From the NCBI GenBank assembly GCA_050943935.1, contig JBMNQC010000013.1:1-50422 (forward strand): 50,422 bases of DNA, in the 5' to 3' direction. This DNA is from Heteroscillospira sp050943935. GTDB taxonomy: Bacteria > Bacillota > Clostridia > Oscillospirales > Oscillospiraceae. Below, one piece after another: positions 25,267-33,892 of the stretch. Both the position numbers and the translations under genes were made by a program. The notes under the pieces were generated by a model. The model saw only the letters and a program-made list of their open reading frames with translations, had not been told where the DNA came from and ran no database searches. Each line of letters opens with the position of its first letter. Position 1 is the first letter of the stretch.

Positions 25267-25786
25267 GCGGGGCGTTAAAAAAATGTGCCGGGGCGCAGCC
25301 TGCGGTGGGCGTTATGCGACTCCATTTCTTTTAAAAGAAACGGTGTCGCCCGCCAAAGAAACCAACCGTTCGCCATGGGCCATCGGGGCGTTAAGAAAAC
25401 GTGCCGGTGGCACGTTTTTAGCCACCGACCGCAGCGGCTATGCCGCGAGGAGGGAACTATAGTGAGCTAAAGCTCACTCATTCAAATGGCGAAGTGTTAG
25501 TGCCACTAAATCGCGCCTGAGTCGGTGGAATTGGGCAGTAGCGTTCAGTATGAAGCTCACCTGACAGCACTGCACCCAGATGCAGGGCTTGCAGTCACCG
25601 CCGCACGAGCGCGCTGTGCGCGTCGGCGAGGCCCAAAAGAGTATTCGACTTAGGCAGATTCTTTGGGAAGTTTGAAACCCGTTTCTTTAAAGAAATGGGT
25701 TTCATATCACGACCCCGCGGTATGAGCCGATTTTACCGCCGCCCCGGGCGCATAAGTACGGCGGGCGCGCAATGCGCGCCCCTACA
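25267..25786 (-). repeat. IR-A element, copy 5, near full length with 76-bp insert
   Basis: Reads in reverse: right palindrome (GACTCCATTTC... near 25317-25350), CGCCATGGGCCAT, the optional insert (about 25381-25460, hairpin at 25396-25418), core with TCGCGCCTGAGTCGGTGG. Then come GCTCACCTGACAG, the CGAGCGCGC hairpin region, the left 30-bp palindrome and the GC palindrome with CCCCTACA ending at 25786. No gene. Confidence 0.85.
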
Positions 25787-25819
25787 CGCTCCGAATACGT
25801 TTTCAGCAAATCTGACAGT

Positions 25820-25866
25820 TTAAACCCTTCCGCCCTCTGCGGAGGGCACCTCCCCTGTTAGGGGAG
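25820..25866. repeat. IR-B right arm
   Basis: TTTAAACCCTTC, the GCCCTC-TGCG-GAGGGC hairpin and CTCCCCTGTTAGGGGAG. With 25251-25266 it looks like one IR-B element interrupted by IR-A. A GCCGCGCAGCGGC hairpin and TATTCA-like heptamers follow to 25918. Confidence 0.8.
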
Positions 25867-25918
25867 GATAAATCCGCCGCGCAGCGGCACATCAATTATT
25901 CATTATTCATTCTTCACT

Positions 25919-25953
25919 AAAATTTACCTCCCCGATTGGGGAGGTAAATTTTA
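25919..25953 (-). terminator. gyrA terminator
   Basis: AAATTTACCTCCCC-GATT-GGGGAGGTAAATTT, a 14-bp perfect stem directly after the gyrA stop; the AT-rich base of the stem supplies the U-rich end. Confidence 0.85.
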
Positions 25954-28437
25954 TTCTTGCTCCTCGGTCTCCTCGCCGTCCTCACGCTCGGCGCGGGCTA
26001 TGGAGATAACCCGGCTGCCGTCTGCCACACGCATGAGGCGTACGCCCTGGGTCTGGCGGCCGTAGATGTTCACGGTGTCCACAGGCATACGGATTATGGT
26101 GCCGTCGTCGGAGATAATGAGCAGATCCTCGTCCTCGTTTACCACCTTCACAGCGGCCACACAGCCGGTCTTTTCGGTTACCTGGTAGTTTTTGAGGCCC
26201 ATACCGCCGCGGTTCTGGATACTGTATTCCTCCACGTCGGTGCGCTTGCCGTAGCCGTTTTCGGTAACGGACAGAACTGTGGCGCCATCGCGTATTCTCG
26301 CCATGGCCACGCACTCGTCGCCCTCCCGCAGGCGGATACCCCGGACGCCGCCGGCGTCGCGGCCCATGGTGCGCACGTCGCTCTCCGCAAAGCATATGGC
26401 GTAGCCGTTGCGGGTGGCCATGAGGATATTCTGCTCGCCGTCGGTTATGCGCACATCGATGAGGGAGTCTCCCTCCTCAAGATGCAGGGCGCGGATGCCC
26501 ACATTGCGGATATTGCGCAGGGCGGCCATGCTCAGGCGCTTCACCGTACCCATGCGGGTGCCCATGACCAGATAGACGTTCTCGTCGAACTCCCGGATGT
26601 GCACCATGGCTGTGACCTTTTCTCCGCTCTCTATCTGGAGGATATTTATGATATTGGTGCCCTTAGCGGTACGTCCCGCCTCGGGTATCTGATAACCCTT
26701 GCGGCGGTAGACCCGGCCCTTATCCGTAAAGAACAGGATGAAATCGTGGGTGGAGGCGGTGAACACAGTCTCCACATAGTCCTCCTCCCGGGTAGACATG
26801 GCCCGCACGCCCTTGCCGCCACGGTTCTGGGCGCCGTACTCGCTCACCGGGGTGCGTTTGATATAGCCGTTGTTGGTGAGGGTATAGACGCAGTCCTCCT
26901 CCTCTATGAGGTCCTCTATGTCTATCTCGTTCTCCATCTCGCAGATCTCGGTCTGGCGGTCGGTGCCGTACTTCTCCCGGATGGCTATAAGCTCCTCCTT
27001 GAGGACGCCCACCATCTTCTCATCGCTGTCCAGCAGCTCCCGGAACCAGGCTATGCGCTCCTCCAGCTCCTTATATTCGTTCTGGAGCTTTTCACGATCC
27101 AGACGCTGAAGGCGCTTGAGCTGCATATCCAGTATGGCCTGAGCCTGCACCTCGGACAGGCCGAAGCGCTCCATGAGATTATCTCTGGCGTCATCGTAGC
27201 TGGAGCGGATGATGCGTATGACCTCGTCTATATTGTCCTGGGCTATGAGCAGGCCCTCCAGCAGATGGGCGCGCTCCAGAGCCTTTTTCAGATCGTAGCG
27301 GGTGCGGCGCACCAGGACGTCCTTCTGGAACACCAGATACTCGTCCAGTATATGCCGCAGAGACAGAATTCGGGGCTGGGTCTGATTCTGTACCAGAGCC
27401 AGCATTATGATGGAGAAGCTGGATTGCAGCTGGGTCTGGGTGTAGAGCTTATTGAGCACCACCTGAGGGTTGGCGTCGCGCTTGAGCTCTATGACCATGC
27501 GCATACCGTTGCGGTCGGACTCGTCACGCAGGTCGGATATACCGTCCAGACGCTTTTCCTTAACCTGGTCGGCTATATTCTTTATGAGCTGACGCTTGTT
27601 CACCTGATAGGGCAGCTCGGTCACCACAATACGGATGCGTTTGTCCTTGCCGTACTCCTCAAAATCCGCCTTGGCGCGGACCACCACACGGCCGCGGCCG
27701 GTGGCGTAGGCCGCGCGTATGCCGCTGCGTCCCATTATCTGGCCCCTGGTGGGGAAATCCGGTCCCTTAATGTGTGCCATAAGGTCGGCCAGAGTGGCCT
27801 CGGGATTATCCAGCACGCAGATGCAGGCGTCTATAACCTCCCGCAGGTTGTGGGGAGGAATATTGGTGGCCATGCCTACGGCGATACCGGAGGAGCCGTT
27901 CACCAGCAGGTTGGGGAAACGGCTGGGCAGAACACGGGGCTCCTTGCGGGTTTCGTCAAAGTTGGGGTCCCAGTCCACGGTGTCCTTGTCTATATCCCGG
28001 AGCATCTCGTCGGCTATGCGGGACATACGGGCCTCGGTGTAGCGGTATGCGGCCGGGGGGTCGCCGTCTACGGAGCCGAAGTTGCCGTGGCCGTCTATGA
28101 GGGGGCAGCGCATGGAGAAGTCCTGGGCCAGACGGACAAGGGCGTCGTAGACGCTGCTGTCGCCGTGGGGGTGATAGTGGCCCAGCACATCGCCGACGGC
28201 GGTGGCGCACTTTTTATAGGGGTTGGAATGGGTCAGATTGCCCTCGTACATGGAGTAGAGTATACGCCTGTGTACGGGCTTCAGACCGTCACGCACATCG
28301 GGCAGCGCGCGTCCGACTATGACGGACATGGCGTAGTCGATGTAGCTGGTCTGCATTTCCTTCACCAGCTCAGATTCCGTGATGGCCTGATTGGGAAAGG
28401 TTATCTCCTCTGGTTTGTAGTCTCTGTTATGTGCCAT
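25951..28437 (-). CDS. gyrA: DNA gyrase subunit A
   Basis: An 828-aa breakage-reunion subunit of DNA gyrase, which with GyrB introduces negative supercoils. The active tyrosine is Tyr133 in YRYTEARMS. The quinolone region HPHGDSSVYD keeps Ser94 and Asp98 (positions 83 and 87 in E. coli), the unmutated form. A C-terminal beta-pinwheel is present, with a GyrA-box QNRGGKG near 537 that separates it from ParC. The acidic tail EEDGEETEEQE-like end is common. ATG 28437 follows AAGGAGAA. It lies 206 nt after gyrB, the gap being an IR-B repeat. Confidence 0.97.
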   Translation of the reverse strand: MAHNRDYKPEEITFPNQAITESELVKEMQTSYIDYAMSVIVGRALPDVRDGLKPVHRRILYSMYEGNLTHSNPYKKCATAVGDVLGHYHPHGDSSVYDALVRLAQDFSMRCPLIDGHGNFGSVDGDPPAAYRYTEARMSRIADEMLRDIDKDTVDWDPNFDETRKEPRVLPSRFPNLLVNGSSGIAVGMATNIPPHNLREVIDACICVLDNPEATLADLMAHIKGPDFPTRGQIMGRSGIRAAYATGRGRVVVRAKADFEEYGKDKRIRIVVTELPYQVNKRQLIKNIADQVKEKRLDGISDLRDESDRNGMRMVIELKRDANPQVVLNKLYTQTQLQSSFSIIMLALVQNQTQPRILSLRHILDEYLVFQKDVLVRRTRYDLKKALERAHLLEGLLIAQDNIDEVIRIIRSSYDDARDNLMERFGLSEVQAQAILDMQLKRLQRLDREKLQNEYKELEERIAWFRELLDSDEKMVGVLKEELIAIREKYGTDRQTEICEMENEIDIEDLIEEEDCVYTLTNNGYIKRTPVSEYGAQNRGGKGVRAMSTREEDYVETVFTASTHDFILFFTDKGRVYRRKGYQIPEAGRTAKGTNIINILQIESGEKVTAMVHIREFDENVYLVMGTRMGTVKRLSMAALRNIRNVGIRALHLEEGDSLIDVRITDGEQNILMATRNGYAICFAESDVRTMGRDAGGVRGIRLREGDECVAMARIRDGATVLSVTENGYGKRTDVEEYSIQNRGGMGLKNYQVTEKTGCVAAVKVVNEDEDLLIISDDGTIIRMPVDTVNIYGRQTQGVRLMRVADGSRVISIARAEREDGEETEEQE

Positions 28438-28500
28438 GTATTAAAATTCTCCTTTTTTCAGGATAGAAAATGCGATTCTCTCCTCACCACAGTAGGAGCC

Positions 28501-28626
28501 GCTTCCCTAACAGGGAAGCTGTCGCGGAGCGACTGAAGGGTTTAATTTCTCAGGTCAGCTTAAAGCTGATTCGGCGGCTTAAACCCTTCCGCCCTCTGCG
28601 GAGGGCACCTCCCCTGTTAGGGGAGG
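28501..28626. repeat. IR-B four-hairpin element between gyrB and gyrA
   Basis: 126 bp, complete. Its left hairpin is GCTTCCCTAACAGGGAAGC where other copies have CTCCCC/GGGGAG: a paired C-G to T-A change. The inner hairpin is GTCGC-GGA-GCGAC. Confidence 0.9.
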
Positions 28627-28643
28627 ATAAGTTATCACTGTTT

Positions 28644-30575
28644 TTAGATATCCAGATTCACCACATATTTGGCATTGGTCTCTATCCACTCCCGTCTGGG
28701 CTCCACTTCCTCGCCCATGAGGATGGTGAACACCTGGTCGGCGGCCACGGCGTCGTCCAGAGTGATGCGGCGCAGGGTGCGCTGCTCGGGGTCCATGGTG
28801 GTCTCCCACAGCTCATGGGGGTCCATCTCACCGAGGCCCTTGTAGCGGGCGATGTCCACTCTGGCGTTGGGATTGTCCCCGCGCATCTCGGCGGATATCT
28901 GGTCGCGCTGGAGGTCGGAGTAGGCCACGCGCTGCTGCTTGCCGCGGGATAGCTTATACAGGGGAGGCACGGCGGAATACACATAGCCGTGCTCTATGAG
29001 CGGGCGCATATAGCGGAAGAAGAAGGTGAGCAGCAGGGTGCGGATATGGCTTCCGTCCACATCGGCATCGGCCATTATGACTATCTTGTGGTAGCGGAGT
29101 TTTTCTATATTGAACTCCTCGCCTATGCCGGCGCCCAGAGCGACTATAAGGGGATAGAGCTTATCGTTGCCTATGACCTTGTCAGCTCTGGCCTTTTCCA
29201 CGTTGAGCATCTTGCCCCACATGGCGAGGATGGCCTGGAAGCGGCTGTCACGGCCCTGAATGGCGCTTCCCGCGGCGGAGTCGCCCTCGACTATATACAG
29301 CTCGCAGAGCTTGGGGTCCCGCTCGTTGCAGTCCTGGAGCTTGTCGGGCATCTGGCCGGACTCAAGGCCTGTCTTGCGGCGCACGGTCTCACGGGCGCGC
29401 TTGGCGGCCTCCCGGGCGCGGGAAGCGGTGAGAGCCTTGTCCATTATTATCTTGGCTACGGCGGGATTTTCCTCCATGAAATCCGTGAGCTTTTCTGTTA
29501 CCACGGCGTTCACCAGGGTGCGTATCTCCGAGTTGCCCAGCTTGGCCTTGGTCTGTCCCTCGAACTGGGGATTCTCCAGCTTCACGGATATAATGCAGGT
29601 AAGTCCCTCGCGGCAGTCGTCGCCTGTGACCTTGTCGTCGCCTTTCAGAACTCCGGTCTTTTTGCCGTAGGCGTTCACCACGGCGGTCAGCGCGCGGCGG
29701 AAGCCCTCCTCGTGCATACCTCCCTCGGGGGTGTGGATGTTGTTGGCAAAGGAAACTATTATGTCGTTGTAGCTGTCGTTATACTGCATGGCTATCTCGG
29801 CGGTGGAGCCGGCCCTGTCGCCCTGCATATATATGACGTCGCCGTGTATGGCTGTCTTGTTGCGGTTGAAGTAGCGGACAAACTCACGAATGCCGCCGGC
29901 ATAGCACATCTCGTCGTGCTCGCCGTCGGGGAAGCGCTTATCGGCTATATCTATACGGAGCCCGGCGTTCAGAAAGGCCTGCTCACGCATACGGGTGTGC
30001 AGTATGTCATAGCTGTAGACCAGCTCCTCGAACATCTCCGGGTCCGGCTTGAAGCGAACCTTGGTGCCGTTCTCGCTGCTCTCGCCCACCACGGTCATCT
30101 TCTGGGTAATTGCTCCACGGGAGAATTTCATCTGGTATATTTTGCCGTTCTTGCTTACGGATACCTCCAGCCACTCGCTGAGGGCGTTTACAACGCTGGC
30201 GCCCACGCCGTGGAGGCCGCCGGACACCTTATAGCCTCCGCCGCCGAATTTTCCGCCGGCGTGCAGCACGGTATATACGACCTCAAGAGCGGGCTTTCCC
30301 GTCTGCTCCTGAATATCCACGGGGATGCCGCGGCCGTTGTCCGTAACGCATATCACATCGCCAGGCTCTATAGTCACGGTTATATGATTGCAGTATCCGG
30401 CCAGCGCCTCGTCTATGGCGTTGTCCACTATCTCGTACACCAGATGGTGCAGACCGCTGGATGAGGTGGAGCCTATATACATACCCGGCCGCTTGCGTAC
30501 AGCCTCGAGACCCTCCAGCACCTGTATTTGGCTGGCGTCATATTCATGTATGGCTTTTTCCTGATTTTCAGACAT
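28644..30575 (-). CDS. gyrB: DNA gyrase subunit B
   Basis: A 643-aa ATPase subunit of gyrase. The GHKL fold carries EIVDNAIDEALAGYC and DNGRGIPVD, then VSGGLHGVGASVVNALS. The TOPRIM domain has EGDSA near 430 and IMADADVDGSHIRTL. Two TOPRIM segments differ from the common form: EGDSAAGSA (usually EGDSAGGSA) and ILAMWGKMLNVEKAR (usually ILPL(R/W)GK). ATG 30575 with AAAGGAAA is the start; the open frame reaches 165 nt further into an IR-A repeat and gives a false longer protein. Separated from remB by 600 nt of repeats, so it may need its own promoter, which I cannot place. Confidence 0.97.
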   Translation of the reverse strand: MSENQEKAIHEYDASQIQVLEGLEAVRKRPGMYIGSTSSSGLHHLVYEIVDNAIDEALAGYCNHITVTIEPGDVICVTDNGRGIPVDIQEQTGKPALEVVYTVLHAGGKFGGGGYKVSGGLHGVGASVVNALSEWLEVSVSKNGKIYQMKFSRGAITQKMTVVGESSENGTKVRFKPDPEMFEELVYSYDILHTRMREQAFLNAGLRIDIADKRFPDGEHDEMCYAGGIREFVRYFNRNKTAIHGDVIYMQGDRAGSTAEIAMQYNDSYNDIIVSFANNIHTPEGGMHEEGFRRALTAVVNAYGKKTGVLKGDDKVTGDDCREGLTCIISVKLENPQFEGQTKAKLGNSEIRTLVNAVVTEKLTDFMEENPAVAKIIMDKALTASRAREAAKRARETVRRKTGLESGQMPDKLQDCNERDPKLCELYIVEGDSAAGSAIQGRDSRFQAILAMWGKMLNVEKARADKVIGNDKLYPLIVALGAGIGEEFNIEKLRYHKIVIMADADVDGSHIRTLLLTFFFRYMRPLIEHGYVYSAVPPLYKLSRGKQQRVAYSDLQRDQISAEMRGDNPNARVDIARYKGLGEMDPHELWETTMDPEQRTLRRITLDDAVAADQVFTILMGEEVEPRREWIETNAKYVVNLDI

Positions 30576-30620
30576 ATAGAATTTCCTTTCACAGAAAGTT
30601 GTTTGCTTGATATTTTTCTC

Positions 30621-31088
30621 TGTAGGGGCGCGCAATGCGCGCCCGAGATATTCGCAGAGAGCGCGGGGCGCAGTCTGCGCCCTGCGGGGGTCGTGATATG
30701 AAACCCATTTCTTTAAAGAAACGGGTTTCAAACTTCCCAAAGAATCTGCCTAAGTCGAATACTCTTTTGGGCCTCGCCGACGCGCACAACGCGCTCGTGC
30801 AGCGGTGGATGCAAGCCTTGGCCTGCATCTGAGTGCAATGCTGTCAGGTGAGCTTCACGCTGAACTCTATTGCCCAATTCCATCGATTCAGGCGCGATTT
30901 GGTGGCACTCACACTTCGCCATTTGAATGAGTGAGCTTCAGCTCACGAATGGCCCATGGCGAACCGTCAGTTTCTTTGGCGGGCGACACCGTTTCTTTTG
31001 AAAGAAATGGGGTCGCATCACGCAGCCCGCAGGCTACGCCCCGTTCCCACGTGCCAAATCACGCGGGCGCGCATTGCGCGCCCCTACA
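30621..31088 (+). repeat. IR-A element, copy 6, complete reference copy
   Basis: 468 bp, bounded by TGTAGGGGCGCGCAATGCGC at the left and its inverted counterpart ending GCGCGCCCCTACA at the right. Inside are the left palindrome (about 30699-30728), the two-part core and the right palindrome (about 30984-31017). No 76-bp insert. It lies between remB and gyrB. Confidence 0.9.
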
Positions 31089-31096
31089 TATTGCCG

Positions 31097-31166
31097 GGGA
31101 GGGAGCCGGGGCGGCAATCCATCAGTCAGCTTCGCTGACAGCTCCCTTTACTAAAGGGAGCCTTTG
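31097..31166. repeat. IR-B element, truncated, GTGTAAG-type subfamily
   Basis: Only one arm is intact: GTCAGC-TTC-GCTGAC hairpin and CTCCCTTTACTAAAGGGAG. The left arm is reduced to GGGGAGGGAGCCGGGGCGG. Confidence 0.75.
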
Positions 31167-31175
31167 GAGCACTAT

Positions 31176-31448
31176 TCACTCGCCTGTGTATTCCGCCATT
31201 TTCTGCCCGGCTCGTGACATGAGCGTCACGGAGCTGAGCTGGCTGAGATACACCGTCTGCCCCTTGGGGGTATCCACCACCACGAAGCTTTTGGGAAGAT
31301 CGTCGCAGTCGGATATTACCTGTCCGGCTTTTTCCGCCCGGGTTAGATAATCTCTGGTGAGGTGTGAATAGGAGGCGTTATCCAGGTCGCAGACAGCCAC
31401 TATGTCGCTTTTGGCCACAACCGTACCCTTGCCCAAATGCAGATACAT
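31176..31448 (-). CDS. remB: RemB-like (DUF370) DNA-binding regulator
   Basis: A 90-aa protein of the RemA/RemB (YaaB) family, which in Bacillus acts in biofilm matrix control. The N-terminus MYLHLGKGTVV is family-typical. Its place between recF and gyrB is the classic yaaB position. The ATG shares one base with the recF stop (TGATG), so it is translated by coupling. It then faces a repeat block instead of gyrB directly. Function in this organism is inferred from family only. Confidence 0.85.
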   Translation of the reverse strand: MYLHLGKGTVVAKSDIVAVCDLDNASYSHLTRDYLTRAEKAGQVISDCDDLPKSFVVVDTPKGQTVYLSQLSSVTLMSRAGQKMAEYTGE

Positions 31449-32548
31449 CAGCCGTCGCCTCCTTTCACTATGGTTAGCACTCGTCCGCCGGTGCGCCTTG
31501 CTATCTCGGCGCCCTCGCAGCAGGTGATGAAGGTCTGTCCCCCGCCCACGCGGTTAAGGACAAATTCCTGGCGCTTTTCGTCCAGCTCGGAGAGCACATC
31601 GTCCAGCAGCAGGAGGGGCGGCTGCCCCGTCTCCTCCAGAAAAAGCAGGCGCTCGGCCATTTTCATGGACAGGGCCGCCGTGCGGGTCTGGCCCTGGGAG
31701 GCGAACTGCCGGGCGGGTACGCCGTTTAAAAATATCTCGATATCGTCCTTATGCACGCCGGTGAGGCAGCTGACGGACTCCAGCTCCGCCCGCCTGTGGG
31801 CGCGCTGGTGCTCTGTAATCTGCCCGTACAGCTCTGACGCCGGGGCAAAGGGGTCGGTTACGGTGGATACGGTCTTATATCTCAGCTCCAGAGCCTCACG
31901 GCAGCCGGAAAACTCCGAATGTATCTCCGCCGCCCTCTCACCCAGCCGCCGCACAAAGGAGGCGCGGTAACGTATTATTTTGGCGGACAGGGCGCACATC
32001 TGGTCGGATATATCGTCCAGCGGCAGAAGCAGGTCCGGCCTCTCCGCCGCCGAGCGGAGAGCGGCGCTCTTGTGCTCATAAAGACGGCTGTAGCGCGCGG
32101 TGAGCTCGGCATACTGCGGCCGAAGCTGATTTAAGGCGGCGTCCATGAATCTGCGCCGGGCCTGTGCGCCCTCCCGAACTATGCCCAGGTCCTCCGGACA
32201 GAACAGCACGGCGTTTACGGTGCCGCTCAGCTCCGCGGCGGTATGGCTCACGCCGTTTTTCAGTATTTTTCGCCGCTGGCCCCGGCGCAGCAGCATTTCT
32301 ATTTTCTGATTTCTGCCCTCGGCCTCTATATAGGCGCATATTCTGGCCTGGGGGGAATCAAAGCGTATAAGCTCCTTATCGAAGCGTGTGCGCCAGCTTC
32401 TGGCGCCTGTGAGCAGATAGATGCTCTCAAGCAGATTGGTCTTGCCCTGGGCGTTTTCCCCGGTTATTACATTCACACCGGAAGAAAATTCAAAGCTGCC
32501 CCGGGCATAGCTGCGGAAGTCCTCCAGCTCTATGCGGTCTATCTGCAT
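31448..32548 (-). CDS. recF: DNA repair and replication protein RecF
   Basis: A 366-aa SMC-like ATPase that loads RecA at gaps with RecO/RecR. Walker A GENAQGKT (30-37) sits in the conserved N-terminal ITGENAQGKTNLLESIYLL; the Walker B and signature part is near LLLLDDVLSELDEKRQ. Length typical. It starts 2 nt after the yaaA stop without a clear own ribosome site, so translation is probably coupled. Confidence 0.96.
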   Translation of the reverse strand: MQIDRIELEDFRSYARGSFEFSSGVNVITGENAQGKTNLLESIYLLTGARSWRTRFDKELIRFDSPQARICAYIEAEGRNQKIEMLLRRGQRRKILKNGVSHTAAELSGTVNAVLFCPEDLGIVREGAQARRRFMDAALNQLRPQYAELTARYSRLYEHKSAALRSAAERPDLLLPLDDISDQMCALSAKIIRYRASFVRRLGERAAEIHSEFSGCREALELRYKTVSTVTDPFAPASELYGQITEHQRAHRRAELESVSCLTGVHKDDIEIFLNGVPARQFASQGQTRTAALSMKMAERLLFLEETGQPPLLLLDDVLSELDEKRQEFVLNRVGGGQTFITCCEGAEIARRTGGRVLTIVKGGDG

Positions 32549-32550
32549 AA

Positions 32551-32763
32551 TTATGCGCCGGTGATTTTGAGCTTCTGCCCGGCCAGTTCAACTGTGTCGC
32601 CGGGGCGCAGCTTGCGTCCGCGCTGGACGCACACCTCGTCGTTTACAAGAACATAACCCTCCTGCACGACGCTCTTGGCCTCTCCACCGCTGCCCACAAG
32701 ATTTGCCAGCTTCAGCGCCGAATCCAGCTTTATAAATTCGGTCGTTATCTCAAGTTCTTCCAT
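32551..32763 (-). CDS. yaaA: S4-domain RNA-binding protein YaaA
   Basis: A 70-aa protein that is one S4 RNA-binding domain (FIKLDSALKLANLVGSGGEAK ... YVLVNDEVCVQRGRKLRPGD). The conserved place between dnaN and recF identifies it as YaaA (RlbA-like); a link to ribosome assembly is suggested for the family, not shown. ATG 32763 follows GAAGGAGA. Distance to dnaN is 19 nt. Confidence 0.92.
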   Translation of the reverse strand: MEELEITTEFIKLDSALKLANLVGSGGEAKSVVQEGYVLVNDEVCVQRGRKLRPGDTVELAGQKLKITGA

Positions 32764-32782
32764 GGTGTCTCCTTCAAAATCT

Positions 32783-33892
32783 TTATTCCGCTTTGAGTCT
32801 TACAGGCAGAATCATATATGTGAAATTATCGCTGCCGTCGGCCGCGGTGATTATGCAGGGGGTGGAGCCGGAGTTGAGGCTCAGTTTCAGCTCGTCTGCT
32901 GGGGCGTTTTTGAGAGCGTCCATCATATAGCGGTTATTGAATCCAATTTCAAGACCGTGTCCGTCTCCGGAGCAGAAGCATATATCCTCAGCATTGCCCA
33001 CGGAGGTGGAGCAGAGTATGCGAATCATATTAAAATCAAAGGTGAAGCGCAGGGGAGATTTAATCTTGTCCATGATGATAAGGCTTACCCGGTCTACCAC
33101 TTTGGCAAGCTCCGTGCGCTTTACCACAAGCTCTGTGGTAAACTGCTCGGGTATGCTCTTGCGGTAGTTCAAGAATTCACCGTCCAGACGGCGCGAGATG
33201 AGTACTGTGTCTCCGGCTGTAAATGAAATATGCTTTTCACCAACGTGTATGACTACAGGTTCGGTTTCGTCCACACAGATTTTTTCCGCGTCGCTGAGGG
33301 CGTAGCCGGGAACTATGAAGCTGCCCTTTTCCATATCGCATTTTTCAAGGGCCTCCTTGCGTATAGCCAGACGGTAGCCGTCCAGAGCTACCATGGTCAG
33401 CTCGTCGTTTGCTATGTCGAAGAGAGTTCCTGTATATACAGGTCTCGTCTCGTTGTCGCTGACTGCAAAGAGAGTCTCGTTTATCATGGCTTTTAGTGTG
33501 CCCTGAGGCAGGGACAGATTATTGCGGCAGTCCACCTCGGGAAGCAGAGGGTAGTCCTCCGGGTTAAGACCCATTATCTTGAATTCACTTTTTCCGCAGC
33601 TGATGGTGGTCATGAGGTCTTTTTTAGCTTCAATTGTCACCTCGCCGTCGGGAAAGCGCCGGATGATTTCACCGAACAGTCGTGAGCTAAGGACTATGGA
33701 ACCCGGTTCGGGAATGTCCGCGTCGATGGTTGTATAGATACCGCGCTTCAGGTCAAAGCCGGTTATGGTTACTCTGCCGCTGGCATCTATAAGAAGTCCT
33801 TCAAGAGCCGGAATGGTGCTTTTGACCGCACAGCAGCGTGACGCTTTGGTGATGGCTGTACTCAGTTCGTTTTTATCGCAGGTAAATTTCAT
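32783..33892 (-). CDS. dnaN: DNA polymerase III beta subunit (sliding clamp)
   Basis: A 369-aa clamp that tethers polymerase to DNA, with three repeated clamp folds. It starts MKFTCDKNELSTAITKASRC and ends in the usual YMILPVRL form. ATG 33892 follows GGAGGAAA; the longer frame to 33994 runs through the DnaA-trio of oriC and is not coding. Second gene after dnaA, leading the yaaA-recF-remB genes. Confidence 0.96.
   Translation of the reverse strand: MKFTCDKNELSTAITKASRCCAVKSTIPALEGLLIDASGRVTITGFDLKRGIYTTIDADIPEPGSIVLSSRLFGEIIRRFPDGEVTIEAKKDLMTTISCGKSEFKIMGLNPEDYPLLPEVDCRNNLSLPQGTLKAMINETLFAVSDNETRPVYTGTLFDIANDELTMVALDGYRLAIRKEALEKCDMEKGSFIVPGYALSDAEKICVDETEPVVIHVGEKHISFTAGDTVLISRRLDGEFLNYRKSIPEQFTTELVVKRTELAKVVDRVSLIIMDKIKSPLRFTFDFNMIRILCSTSVGNAEDICFCSGDGHGLEIGFNNRYMMDALKNAPADELKLSLNSGSTPCIITAADGSDNFTYMILPVRLKAE

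Noticed and set aside
25957..28536. A long antisense open frame of 859 codons opposite gyrA, and similar ones opposite gyrB (28989-30464), the ABC permease (21618-23435), mfd (37241-38350) and ilvD (47155-48819)
   Set aside because: GC-rich third codon positions of the sense genes leave few stops on the other strand. The antisense products are low-complexity and no start signals fit.
30621..31088. Target-site duplications flanking the complete IR-A copy
   Set aside because: Flanks TTCTC and TATTG do not match; no convincing duplication was seen at other copies either.
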